Source: an uncultured Alphaproteobacteria bacterium (GTDB taxonomy: Bacteria > Pseudomonadota > Alphaproteobacteria > Rhodobacterales > Rhodobacteraceae). Taken from it: a stretch of 64,000 nt of DNA. Below the pieces are notes generated by a model, which searched no databases, had not been told where the DNA came from, and was given only the letters and a program-made list of their open reading frames with translations. The position numbers and the translations under genes were made by a program. Position 1 is the first letter of the stretch, and each line of letters begins with the position of its first letter. Location: assembly GCA_902581005.1 (NCBI GenBank), contig CACHMT010000003.1:1-64000 (forward strand), in the 5' to 3' direction. Positions 26,746 through 35,303 of this stretch are shown here, in pieces.

Positions 26746-27690
26746 TTATGATTGATTATACCGCATCAGAAGTAAATCTAGAATTCTCTTGGGTTGCTTC
26801 CCATATGAAAAATATCTCTCCTGAAAAGCCACAGGTATTTTTTTAAAACCTTTCAACAAACCTCCATTCATAATATACTCTCGAAGTCTTTTATGTTTTA
26901 GTCTAGTTTCCGCCAGCCTTACAGCCTCCAAGTCACGATTATTTGGTCTTTTGAAAATCCTCCCAATAGCTTTACGGCAAACTAAAAAAATAACATCATT
27001 ATTTTCAATATACTCAATAGAAAAGTTATCTTTTAATAAGCCTATTAAAGATAAGCTCGTGAAATAACAAATATGAGCTTTAAAAAAATGATTGAAAGGG
27101 GAAGTAGTTTTTGACTCGAGGTTTGGTACCTCTATAACAAACAATCCTCCGACTTTAAGTATTTGATGTACTTTTCTAATTACTTTCAATGGATTTGGTA
27201 GATGTTCCAAAACATGAAACATAGTTACTATTTGGTACGATTGTGTGTCTTCCAACTGAGAAATTTGTTTCTGTTCTACGTTAATCGAGTAATGATTTTT
27301 TCCAAATTCCAAATAGCCACTACTTGGATCAATTCCAGAGGCGTCAGCGCCCATACAAGAAGCAAGATAAGTGAACTCTCCTCCACCAGATCCAATATCT
27401 AGTAATTTTGTGTTTTCCCTTATAAAAGGTGCAATTTTTTTCAGCCTAGATATCGCCTGGGCTCCCGCTCTGTAAACATGTTTCGGACTAGGTCGGTCCT
27501 GCTTTTTGTACTCAATCCTATATTTCGACTTATAAAAATCAAAAAGATCCAGTTCATTTGGCACATCTTTAAGCTGAACCAATCCGCAATTTTGGCAACA
27601 AGCAATCGAAATAAAATCTCCCGCTTTTGCATCTTTCATTGTGTGGCTAGTACTAATATCGCTATTGCATGCAATACAATGAAAACTCAT
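26746..27690 (-). CDS. class I SAM-dependent methyltransferase with N-terminal Cys4 zinc site
   Basis: Predicted methyltransferase acting on sugars or nucleotide sugars. The N-terminus has paired cysteines (CIACNS and CCQNCGLVQL), typical of the zinc-binding domain in sugar C-methyltransferase-like proteins. The Rossmann domain has motif I LLDIGSGGGEFTYLA, an acidic residue in GIDPSSGY, and motif IV-like VTMFHVLEHLPNP followed by LKVGGLFVIEVPN. It lies between waaA and a glycosyltransferase in the Kdo cluster, so it may modify a surface glycan. The exact target is not visible. Confidence 0.85.
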   Translation of the reverse strand: MSFHCIACNSDISTSHTMKDAKAGDFISIACCQNCGLVQLKDVPNELDLFDFYKSKYRIEYKKQDRPSPKHVYRAGAQAISRLKKIAPFIRENTKLLDIGSGGGEFTYLASCMGADASGIDPSSGYLEFGKNHYSINVEQKQISQLEDTQSYQIVTMFHVLEHLPNPLKVIRKVHQILKVGGLFVIEVPNLESKTTSPFNHFFKAHICYFTSLSLIGLLKDNFSIEYIENNDVIFLVCRKAIGRIFKRPNNRDLEAVRLAETRLKHKRLREYIMNGGLLKGFKKIPVAFQERYFSYGKQPKRILDLLLMRYNQS

Positions 27691-27813
27691 AGGCCAGTTT
27701 TCCCTTTTTATAAAATCAATATACTGCTATCACCAAAGCAGTAGAACTGCAATAATGAGCCCTGATTTTTATAACGAATATTAAATCGGTAAATCAATAT
27801 ACCTTAAGCATCC

Positions 27814-28500
27814 TTAGAGCTGTTTGCAAAATGTCATAGATTCAAACTCTTTTCTCCATTCATCTGAAAACTCGGTATTTGAATAATCGTCAAAGTAAGG
27901 CCCACCTAAGGTCCAGTGCAGAACCTTTATATCTTCCGTTGGGTTATCATATTCGCCTACTAACCAATTCCACTTTACAGAAAGCTCTCCTATTTCTTCG
28001 TCTTTCAACCAAAGAAATCTATGAAGCGTTGCTGCATCGGCGTCCCCAATGAAGTCAGGATTTACTGCATTATTCGACGGATGGGCACAATTCCAAACTA
28101 TAAACGAGGACCAGTTTTTTCTCGGGTAACTGTATTGTTTATTTCCAAGATATTTCACCTTAACCTTTGACTCATAATCATGCTTAACCACAGACACTGC
28201 ATGATTCTCATCTATATCATTTAACACCTCACTAATGTCTCCTAAAGCTAGCATGTCGCAATCCATATAGACGCTAAACCCTTCGTAATTACACAGATAA
28301 GGCACCAGAAATCTAGAAAAAGAAAATTCGTTCGATTGACGCTGATCATGCTCTCTAGAATATAGGGCTTTCAAATTTCGTAAATTAATAGGTACAATTG
28401 AAATAGGTTTGGAACTTCTTTCTAACAAAGAATGACTAAGGACATGAAATGCGACGGCCTCCTTAGGATCGTAACCGATAAATATTTTAAGTGTTTTCAT
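27814..28500 (-). CDS. glycosyltransferase, GT-A fold (GT8-like)
   Basis: Predicted glycosyltransferase of 228 residues. The N-terminus IFIGYDPKEAVAFHVLSHSLLERSS is a conserved start of this family. FSRFLVPYLCNYEGFSVYMDCDMLALGDI contains the metal-binding DxD (DCD) at about residue 80. The C-terminal HWTLGGPYFDDY block is also typical. There is no membrane segment, so it probably acts on the cytoplasmic face. Placed between waaA and kdsB, it likely decorates the LPS core or a related surface glycan, which is an inference from context. Confidence 0.82.
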   Translation of the reverse strand: MKTLKIFIGYDPKEAVAFHVLSHSLLERSSKPISIVPINLRNLKALYSREHDQRQSNEFSFSRFLVPYLCNYEGFSVYMDCDMLALGDISEVLNDIDENHAVSVVKHDYESKVKVKYLGNKQYSYPRKNWSSFIVWNCAHPSNNAVNPDFIGDADAATLHRFLWLKDEEIGELSVKWNWLVGEYDNPTEDIKVLHWTLGGPYFDDYSNTEFSDEWRKEFESMTFCKQL

Positions 28501-28517
28501 TTTTCTTCCTATTTAAT

Positions 28518-29312
28518 TTATATCTTGCGTATTGCTTTTTCAATTTTCATAACATCTTCGGGGTTATTTAGTTCCCAAAAAGTTCTACCCTTACTATCAA
28601 CTAAAACACATTTTATAGCACATCTATTTTCGAGAAATCTTAATTGTTCTAATCCCTCCAGTGCTTCAAGATTACTTTCTTCCCATGTGTAGTATTTCGA
28701 AAGGATTTCAGGCCGATAGGCATACACGCCTACATGGTGAAATATCGGACTAGCTTCTGTTCGAATTGAGCGTTTTTCATCGAAGAATGGAATTATCTCT
28801 TTCGAAAAATATAAAGCGTTGTTGTCACTATCAAATACTACGGTAGTGCCTCCCACTCGACCAGAGTTTCTATCAAGCCTAAAAGAATTCAAAGAATCTC
28901 TATCTAATCTCAAAACGGGTGTGGCCATTTGGGTATCTGGATTTTTTTTAAAAGCCTCGATCAAATCTTCGACAAACCATTCTGGAGTTAACGGAGCATC
29001 TCCCTGTAAGTTCACGATCAAATCAGCATTTAAATTTAGATTTTTCAACGCTTCTGCACAACGCTCTGTTCCATTTTTGCATTTCTCTGAGGTCATCACA
29101 ACCTTAGCACCAAAAGACTCTGCTTCAGTTCTAATTCTTTCATCATCCGTTGCCACAACAATGTGTTCCACATTTTTAACTCTACAAGCGGCCTCCCAGG
29201 ACAACTGGATTAGTGTTTTTTGAAGCCCTTGTCCAATGGAAAGCTTTACAAGAGGTTTGCCAGGAAACCTTACAGAAGAGTAACGCGCTGGAATAATGAT
29301 GACTGTCTTCAT
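28518..29312 (-). CDS. kdsB: 3-deoxy-manno-octulosonate cytidylyltransferase
   Basis: Activates Kdo with CTP to CMP-Kdo, the donor for WaaA. The N-terminal nucleotide-binding loop is IIPARYSSVRFPGKPL. VVATDDERI, MTSEKCKNGTERCAEAL, VNLQGDAPL and FHHVGVYAYRPEIL are family motifs. At 264 aa it is a normal length, slightly longer than the E. coli enzyme. Its start overlaps the stop of the upstream kdsD by four bases (the ATGA arrangement), which suggests translational coupling of two steps in one pathway. Confidence 0.95.
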   Translation of the reverse strand: MKTVIIIPARYSSVRFPGKPLVKLSIGQGLQKTLIQLSWEAACRVKNVEHIVVATDDERIRTEAESFGAKVVMTSEKCKNGTERCAEALKNLNLNADLIVNLQGDAPLTPEWFVEDLIEAFKKNPDTQMATPVLRLDRDSLNSFRLDRNSGRVGGTTVVFDSDNNALYFSKEIIPFFDEKRSIRTEASPIFHHVGVYAYRPEILSKYYTWEESNLEALEGLEQLRFLENRCAIKCVLVDSKGRTFWELNNPEDVMKIEKAIRKI

Positions 29313-30286
29313 TTAATACCTGAGCGTAAAACATCATGCATGCGTAGTAATCCAATAGGCTTACCATTCTCAATTACAACAATTGCATAAACTTTAGATT
29401 TTTCCATTTTTTCTAAAGCAACAGACACTAAATCAGTTGGCTTTATCGATGTAGGATTTAACGTGGCTATGTCTCTCGGAGAAAAAGTGAGAATATCATA
29501 AATGTTTCTTCTTAGATCTCCATCCGTTATTATTCCTGAAAGCATTCCATTTTCATCCACTAAAATTGCAACGCCAAATCCAGATTGGTTCATACAGGAA
29601 ACAACACTACTCATACTCAAGTCCTCCTTTACGATTGCCATTTCATTTTTCTTTCTCATCAGTTGTGACACCGTTAACATCTGCAAACCAAGATTGCCTC
29701 CAGGATGCAAAACCTTAAAATCTTCTGGCTTAAAATCTCGTTGCTCCATTAGCGCAACAGCCAATGCATCTCCTAAAGCCATCGTGAGTGTAGTTGATGT
29801 TGTGGGAGCCATACCAATGGTACAGGCTTCGGGGGCATCAGTTAGTAGCAGCTTAAAGTCAGCAGCTTGTATTAAAGTGCTATTTTTCGAAGAAGAAATA
29901 ACCGCTGTCAGAATACCAAACCTACGGGTGTGGGCTAAAATATCGTAAAGCTCCGATGTCTCTCCAGAATTCGAGATAAGCAAGCAGAAGTCGTTTGGAG
30001 TGATCATTCCTAAATCACCATGGCTCGCTTCTGTTGCGTGCACAAAGCCCGCTGGTGTGCCTGTGCTAGCCAACGTAGCTGCAATTTTCCTACCAACATG
30101 CCCAGACTTTCCAACACCTGATACAACAACTCTACCCTTGGTTTCAAGCACAGCATCAATAGCCGCTGAAAAATCCGCTGGCAAATCGCTGGCTAGCTTC
30201 GAGAGCGCCGATGCCTCAGTTTCTATAACAAATTTACCAATTTCTTGAATATTTTTTTTCTTCATCATCTTTAGCGGTCTTTGCAT
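29309..30286 (-). CDS. kdsD: arabinose-5-phosphate isomerase (KdsD/KpsF/GutQ)
   Basis: Converts ribulose 5-phosphate to arabinose 5-phosphate, the first dedicated step to Kdo. An SIS domain spans about residues 35-185: VVSGVGKSGHVGRKIAATLASTGTPAGFVHATEASHGDLGMI and LISNSGETSELYDIL. Two CBS domains follow (about 205-325: MAIVKEDLSMSSVV, GIITDGDLRRNIYD). The 325-aa length equals KdsD. Several possible starts exist near 30286 (MQRPLKMMKKK) and no ribosome site clearly decides between them. It is the first gene of the leftward Kdo group and faces a 400-base gap. Confidence 0.93.
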   Translation of the reverse strand: MQRPLKMMKKKNIQEIGKFVIETEASALSKLASDLPADFSAAIDAVLETKGRVVVSGVGKSGHVGRKIAATLASTGTPAGFVHATEASHGDLGMITPNDFCLLISNSGETSELYDILAHTRRFGILTAVISSSKNSTLIQAADFKLLLTDAPEACTIGMAPTTSTTLTMALGDALAVALMEQRDFKPEDFKVLHPGGNLGLQMLTVSQLMRKKNEMAIVKEDLSMSSVVSCMNQSGFGVAILVDENGMLSGIITDGDLRRNIYDILTFSPRDIATLNPTSIKPTDLVSVALEKMEKSKVYAIVVIENGKPIGLLRMHDVLRSGIK

Positions 30287-30337
30287 TTAATCATTGGTTA
30301 TTGACCCCGTTGAAAATATAATGCTAAAAACACTTAA

Positions 30338-30374
30338 GTCGCAAACCAATTTCCTAGTTGGTTATTAAGGCGAC
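30338..30374. repeat. nested inverted repeat
   Basis: GTCGC (30338) pairs with GCGAC (30370). Inside it, AACCAA (30344) pairs perfectly with TTGGTT (30358) around an 8-base loop. It lies in the promoter-side gap of kdsD. A related GTCGCAAA...TAAGGCGA pair occurs at 8758-8802 before katG. Function unknown. Confidence 0.5.
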
Positions 30375-30547
30375 ACATGTTAAACAAATAGCTACACTAT
30401 CAAGAAAATTAAGTCAAACTCATTTGTTTTTCATTTGTCGCACTCAACTAAACTTTTTGTTTTTCTTAAACTGAAAAAAATACTTTATTTGCACAAGGCA
30501 TTTTCATTTTAGAAAATAATTTAAGCTTTGAAAATATCGGTGAAAAG

Positions 30548-30580
30548 GGGAGATCTTTTATAGATGCTAAAAGACCTCCC
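30548..30580 (-). terminator. strong hairpin, possible terminator of tRNA-Tyr
   Basis: GGGAG-A-TCTTTTA, a 7-base loop, TAAAAGA-C-CTCCC: twelve base pairs with one mismatch. Read on the minus strand it is followed by CTTTTC, a weak U-tract, and it sits 108 bases past the 3' end of tRNA-Tyr. On the plus strand there is no U-tract. A terminator is the simplest reading; a structured small RNA is the alternative. Confidence 0.45.
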
Positions 30581-30687
30581 TGTTGAAGGAAAAAACTGAA
30601 ACATATTTCCTGACAAAAATAACGACATGGAATATTTTTTGTTTATAAAAATCACATTCTCACATTAGATATGCGAATATTGTGGCA

Positions 30688-30773
30688 TGGTGGAGGGGAT
30701 AGGATTCGAACCTATGTAGGGTTTCCCCGACGGAGTTACAGTCCGTTGCATTTGACCGCTCTGCCACCCCTCC
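30688..30773 (-). tRNA. tRNA-Tyr (GTA)
   Basis: Class II tRNA of 86 bases with encoded CCA. The acceptor stem GGAGGGG pairs with CCCCTCC, the discriminator is A, and the T-arm contains GGTTCGAATCC. Anticodon GTA lies in CTGTAAC (complement of 30737-30739), and a long variable arm is present as expected for tRNA-Tyr. It is monocistronic as far as can be seen, divergent from rlmB. Confidence 0.96.
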
Positions 30774-30860
30774 TTGAAGATGGCGTAAAAGCGTTTTACA
30801 TCTGATATAGCTAAGTGTAAATAGAAAGATACAAGTTTAATATGAATTAATACTTAAAAA

Positions 30861-31628
30861 ATGGGCATGTATAGTAAGAGAACTAAGAATATTAAAGAAA
30901 ATAGCGCCTACTATATGTTTGGCTTGCACGCCGTAAAGGCTGCAATAAAAAATCCTGATCGTAAAATACATGAGCTATGGATTAGTCAAAATGCAAGAGC
31001 TAAAATATTTTCCGATTATGCAATTCCTAACATACCCATTTTTAATCTCGATAAATCAAAAAATTTACCAATTTCAGAAAATAAAGTTCATCAAGGAGCT
31101 ATTTTAAAAGTAAGTCCCTTAAAACAGCCAAGTGACATTTATGAGATCCATAAAAATAAGCAGGCTAAATTAATTATTATTCTAGATAAGGTTAGTGATC
31201 CACAAAATGTTGGAACTATCATCAGATCAAGCCTATTCTTTAATTGCAATGCTATAATTAACACTCTAAACGGCGGGTCAAGAGAAAATGGAAGCCTTGT
31301 AAAAGCAGCTTCAGGGGCCTTTGAACGAGTACACTACATACAAGCTACGAACATTGCACAAACGATCGTTAAATTAAAGAAACTTGGATATATTATTATA
31401 GGGCTTGATGAAACCGCAACAGAGAAAGTATCTTCATTTAAGAAAGGAAATGATGATATTGCAATTGTCTTTGGAGCAGAAGGGAAAGGGATAAGGCGTT
31501 TGACAAAAGAATACTGTGATATGTTGTTATCTATAGATGGTAACCACACGTTTTCATCACTAAATGTATCGACAGCCGTTGGAATAACACTTTTCAACAT
31601 TCAATCAAATAAACTGTATGACGTTTAA
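30861..31628 (+). CDS. rlmB: 23S rRNA (guanosine-2'-O-)-methyltransferase RlmB/TrmH family
   Basis: SPOUT-class 2'-O-methyltransferase, probably modifying G2251 of 23S rRNA. An N-terminal substrate-binding domain (YMFGLHAVKAAIKNPDRKIHELWIS) is followed by the knotted SAM domain: LDKVSDPQNVGTIIRSSLFFNCNAII, VKAASGAFERVHY, IVFGAEGKGIRRLTKEYCD and the final LNVSTAVGITLFNI. At 255 aa the length is as expected. Its promoter side holds the perfect inverted repeat GTAAAA-GCG-TTTTAC (30785-30799), shared with divergent tRNA-Tyr. The family also holds tRNA methylases, so the exact site is inferred. Confidence 0.88.
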   Translation: MGMYSKRTKNIKENSAYYMFGLHAVKAAIKNPDRKIHELWISQNARAKIFSDYAIPNIPIFNLDKSKNLPISENKVHQGAILKVSPLKQPSDIYEIHKNKQAKLIIILDKVSDPQNVGTIIRSSLFFNCNAIINTLNGGSRENGSLVKAASGAFERVHYIQATNIAQTIVKLKKLGYIIIGLDETATEKVSSFKKGNDDIAIVFGAEGKGIRRLTKEYCDMLLSIDGNHTFSSLNVSTAVGITLFNIQSNKLYDV

Positions 31629-31711
31629 TCAGACCTTCTCCCAATAGTTTTCTAGCTATCTAATTTATGATATATTATATTCGCTTTTAAAGATCGTTAA
31701 GATAAAGTGAA

Positions 31712-33655
31712 ATGAATAAAAATAAGCTAGCTCTAAATTTATCAAAAACATCAATCCAGCTTCTAAAAAAAGGCAGTAAGAAAACTTGGAGTGTGCTTGG
31801 ATCAGTTGACCCATCATCAAAAAACCTTGAAAAAGACCTAGTTTCACTAAGAAATCAAGCTGCGGCTTTATCAACAAAAAAACCAATAGTAGACGTCCTT
31901 CTACCTCGAGAGTTAGTCCTTTCACAAACTATCGTTATTGAAGACAATTTTTCTATTCAATATTGTAAACAAGTAACAGCTAAACGATGTGGCCTGAATG
32001 AAAATGAACTATTAATAGCGGTCGGAGACTCGTCCACAAGAAGCACTATTCCAATTGCGGCCATATCTGCAAATTCTATAACTGAGTCCAGAAATTTCGT
32101 GAAAAGAGCAGGATTTCGGCCTGAAAGATATATTGCTTCAAGTAAGATATCAGGATTTAAAAAAAGTCCCGTTTTTTTTAATGATAATAGTTCAAAAAGA
32201 CTATTTGATCTTGAAGGACAAACATTTAAACGGGCTCTATCAATAATCAGTTTTTTACTATTTGCTGGTTTTTTATTTTCGCTGACTTCCACATTTTTGG
32301 AATATAGGTCTAATAATAAGCCCTATAATTATTTAGCTGACTCTAGAGAATTTAGAGATAAAGAAAATAACTTGAAACCCGAACTTACTTTATTGGCGAA
32401 AGCAAAGAAAACCTCTTCTACGCGACTAGATATATCAATTTTTGAAGCAAAAGATCCAAATCATATAGATCTTCCTCAAATACCTAAAAATCACTCTCCT
32501 AAAATTTTTTCTTATAATAAATTCTCGGTAAAATCCCAATTTAATGCAAACCAAAAAACAGTACAGTTGAAAGAACTAAACATTGGAGAGATAAATAATC
32601 CAATGTCAATTCCCGAAAACCCAATCAAGTTCGATGACTTTAAAGAATTTGCTAAATTGGAAAAAGTGGCATTATTAAGTTCTTTTGCGAAACAGCAAAA
32701 AAAAGTACATGGATCGCTTCCGAAAATAGATAAAAATTTTTCATATTCAAAACATCGAGAAGATAAACAATCTAATCCATCAAAAACTATTTCAAATAGC
32801 CTAAAAATGAAGATGGTTTTTGATAATCCAAAAAAAGAAAGGAGTATAAATCATGAATACAAAAAAATAGTTATTGAAGAGGTTTTTTCAGATCTATCTT
32901 TAACTAAAATTCTAATTACAACGGCAACTAGAAGAGCTAGTACGCTTCCATTAATCTTCTTTGACGTCAAAAAACCAAATATTCTAAGTTCCAATAGAAT
33001 GATTGGATTTAATTTTATAAATGATGAAAATAAAGCTTTGATAAGACCCGCAAATATAATCCAAGAAGAATTTTTGATTAGCACTCTTGTACCCACTTAT
33101 GGCAATGAACTGATTTTAAATCATCAATTAAATGTAAAACTGAAAGAGCAAGGTATTGATGTTAAGTTGTTAAAAAGTAATCAAGGAAAAGATTCGATAC
33201 AATTTACCTTATGGAATGGCAAAAAACCTACCATAAAGCCAAATATAATTGACTCAATTAAAGTTTTAGACGATCCTACTAAGTCTACTGGAGCAGTGAC
33301 ATTTGTTGATATTCCTCCTGGAATGCCCACGGAGGTCAGTAAATTGAAAAAAGTTGCTGCTAGCTCAATCAGAAACTTAAATGTCAGAAGCAAGCCACCA
33401 AGCATACCTAGGAGGGCCTCTATAGTCGGAAATTCAACACTACGCAATTTGATAGAATTAAATAGGACAAATTTAATTGGTGTCTTTGGTAAAAGAACGG
33501 GACGAATTGCTTTAATAAGATTATCCTCTGGCAATACAGTTAAAGTTAAAGTAGGACAGCAATTTGGGAATGGCTGGAGAGTTATAAGTATCGACCTCGA
33601 TAAAATTCATATTACTAATGGAAGGAGACAAGAAACTCTTAGAATTCCTGGATAA
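31712..33655 (+). CDS. membrane protein with GspL/PilM-like N-terminus and PilP/GspC-like C-terminus
   Basis: A 647-residue protein of uncertain function. The first 150 residues recall the cytoplasmic actin-like domain of GspL/PilM-type proteins (VDVLLPRELVLSQTIVIEDN, then FVKRAGFRPERY). A single membrane helix follows at about 174-195 (ALSIISFLLFAGFLFSL). A long, Lys/Asn/Ser-rich, probably disordered periplasmic region spans about 200-570. The last 75 residues (LIGVFGKRTGRIALIRLSSGNTVKVKVGQQFGNGWRVISI) look like the PilP/GspC homology-region fold. Similar proteins of unknown function occur in Rhodobacterales as far as I recall. No secretion or pilus genes flank it. It stands alone between rlmB and upp. 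Confidence 0.6.
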   Translation: MNKNKLALNLSKTSIQLLKKGSKKTWSVLGSVDPSSKNLEKDLVSLRNQAAALSTKKPIVDVLLPRELVLSQTIVIEDNFSIQYCKQVTAKRCGLNENELLIAVGDSSTRSTIPIAAISANSITESRNFVKRAGFRPERYIASSKISGFKKSPVFFNDNSSKRLFDLEGQTFKRALSIISFLLFAGFLFSLTSTFLEYRSNNKPYNYLADSREFRDKENNLKPELTLLAKAKKTSSTRLDISIFEAKDPNHIDLPQIPKNHSPKIFSYNKFSVKSQFNANQKTVQLKELNIGEINNPMSIPENPIKFDDFKEFAKLEKVALLSSFAKQQKKVHGSLPKIDKNFSYSKHREDKQSNPSKTISNSLKMKMVFDNPKKERSINHEYKKIVIEEVFSDLSLTKILITTATRRASTLPLIFFDVKKPNILSSNRMIGFNFINDENKALIRPANIIQEEFLISTLVPTYGNELILNHQLNVKLKEQGIDVKLLKSNQGKDSIQFTLWNGKKPTIKPNIIDSIKVLDDPTKSTGAVTFVDIPPGMPTEVSKLKKVAASSIRNLNVRSKPPSIPRRASIVGNSTLRNLIELNRTNLIGVFGKRTGRIALIRLSSGNTVKVKVGQQFGNGWRVISIDLDKIHITNGRRQETLRIPG

Positions 33656-33671
33656 AATTTTTCTCAATCTT

Positions 33672-34301
33672 CTATTTTGTACCATATAACCTATCACCTG
33701 CATCTCCAAGCCCCGGTAGGATATATCCAATGTCATTGAGTGATCTATCCAATGATGCGGTGAAAACTTTAACATCTGGATGATTTTTCTGCATAACCTC
33801 AACACCCTCTGGTGCAGCTAATAGACACAAAAATCTGATGTCTTTTGCCCCTTTTTTCTTAAGGTAATCAACAGCAAATGACACAGATCCTCCAGTCGCA
33901 AGCATTGGGTCAACAGCTATACATACGCGATTGCTCAAATCACCAGGAACCTTAGAGTAATACTCAACCGGTTGTAGTGTTTTTTCGTTCCTATATAAAC
34001 CAAGGAAGCCTACACGAGCAGAAGGTATCAGATCTAAAACCCCATCAAGCAAGCCATTACCAGCTCTCAGAATAGAAATTAGGGCTAGCTTTTTTCCTGC
34101 CAAAGTTGGTGCCTCATACCTTTCTAGAGGAGTTTCTATAGATATCGTTTCCATTGGCAAATTTCTTGTAATCTCATAGGCAAGAAGTAAACTTATTTCC
34201 TTTAAGAGTGTTCTAAAATGATTAGAGGAAGTTGTCTTTTTTCTCATTTCTGTAAGTTTATGTTGAATTAATGGGTGGTTGATTATAGTTAAGTTTTCCA
34301 T
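33672..34301 (-). CDS. upp: uracil phosphoribosyltransferase
   Basis: Salvages uracil to UMP with PRPP. Family blocks are [66 protein letters not shown], the PRPP loop [22 protein letters not shown] and the uracil-binding C-terminus [17 protein letters not shown]. At 209 aa it is full length. It is the last gene of the leftward deoA-deoB-add-upp run, 12 bases after add. Confidence 0.96.
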   Translation of the reverse strand: MENLTIINHPLIQHKLTEMRKKTTSSNHFRTLLKEISLLLAYEITRNLPMETISIETPLERYEAPTLAGKKLALISILRAGNGLLDGVLDLIPSARVGFLGLYRNEKTLQPVEYYSKVPGDLSNRVCIAVDPMLATGGSVSFAVDYLKKKGAKDIRFLCLLAAPEGVEVMQKNHPDVKVFTASLDRSLNDIGYILPGLGDAGDRLYGTK

Positions 34302-34312
34302 TTATTTACTTC

Positions 34313-35290
34313 CTAAAGTTGTTGAATTAATTTTTCTTTGAGTCTTGCCTCACAAAAAGCAAACTCTAAAGACTTCCTATTAATTTGCGAAAAGATCTCA
34401 AATCCCCAACCAAAAACATCATGAAGATCCTGATATTCTTTGGATAAACTTGTAGAAAAGAAAGGAGGATCATCTGTCGAAATGGAGATTGGTAGGTCTC
34501 TATTAAATAAAAAGTTAATTGGGTGATCATCAAGTGATGGATATAAGCCAAGCGCTATGTTTGAACCTGGACATACTTCAAGTAAGATATTCTCTTTTGA
34601 TAGGTTCATTATCGTTTCTTCGCTTTCGCATGATCTAACGCCATGACCTACTCTGGTTACTCCAAGTTTTATAGCTTCATCCACAGATTTTGCTCCACAT
34701 ATCTCCCCGGCATGAGTAGTTGTCCCCAGTCCAGAATCTTTAGCAAATTCAAAGCTTCTCATGAAATCTAATGTATTGAATTTTGTTTCATCTCCGGCCA
34801 TGCCAAAACCAACGACATTTTTATCTTTAACCTTCGAGGCAAACCTTGAGGCTTCTAAAGCCTTCTCAGGACCAAGATGTCTTATACAAACAATAATAAA
34901 ATAGGTATAAATACCATATTTTTTTTCATACTCATCTGCAACTTTGCTAGCAATATTTAAAAAACGTTCCCATCGGTCATTGGGTCGATCACTCCATAAA
35001 TGAGGCCCCAAAAAAACTTCGGTATATATAACATTTTCCTTAACCTGCTTATCAAGTACGTGGCGAACGAGCGCCTCAAAATTTTTTTCGTCTAAAAATA
35101 TGTTCGTTACTATTTCATATATAGTAAGAAATTGATCAAAATTCTGCCATTTGTAGTTCCCATTTTTATCAAAGATTTCTGGAATCTCTATGCTACTACC
35201 GTAACATATTTCTCTAACGAATTCCGGTGAAGCTGCTCCCTCGAGGTGAATATGTAATTCAACTTTTTTACATAGTGCAAATGAGCTCAT
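34313..35290 (-). CDS. add: adenosine deaminase
   Basis: Zinc enzyme that deaminates (deoxy)adenosine to (deoxy)inosine. Metal and catalytic motifs are VELHIHLEGA (zinc His pair), GFGMAGDE, TTHAGEICGA (His-Ala-Gly-Glu, catalytic Glu), VGHGVRSCES, LEVCPGSN and SISTDDPPFF (zinc Asp). The 325-aa length is normal. It is 14 bases after deoB and 12 before upp. In this locus it would feed purine nucleosides into phosphorolysis, though no purine nucleoside phosphorylase gene is visible in the window. Confidence 0.94.
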   Translation of the reverse strand: MSSFALCKKVELHIHLEGAASPEFVREICYGSSIEIPEIFDKNGNYKWQNFDQFLTIYEIVTNIFLDEKNFEALVRHVLDKQVKENVIYTEVFLGPHLWSDRPNDRWERFLNIASKVADEYEKKYGIYTYFIIVCIRHLGPEKALEASRFASKVKDKNVVGFGMAGDETKFNTLDFMRSFEFAKDSGLGTTTHAGEICGAKSVDEAIKLGVTRVGHGVRSCESEETIMNLSKENILLEVCPGSNIALGLYPSLDDHPINFLFNRDLPISISTDDPPFFSTSLSKEYQDLHDVFGWGFEIFSQINRKSLEFAFCEARLKEKLIQQL

Positions 35291-35303
35291 AATTGAATAC
35301 CTA

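Larger units (their letters stand above)
30287..30687. other. 400-base gap with structured elements, no ORF
   Basis: Between kdsD (leftward) and tRNA-Tyr (leftward). It should hold the kdsD promoter. No coding frame is supported. Two inverted-repeat structures stand out: one at 30338-30374 and a long hairpin at 30548-30580. The second could end the tRNA-Tyr transcript or belong to a small RNA. Confidence 0.5.

Noticed and set aside
29502-29948. 148-aa plus-strand ORF opposite kdsD
   Set aside because: It overlaps the conserved CBS/SIS coding region and has no family features.
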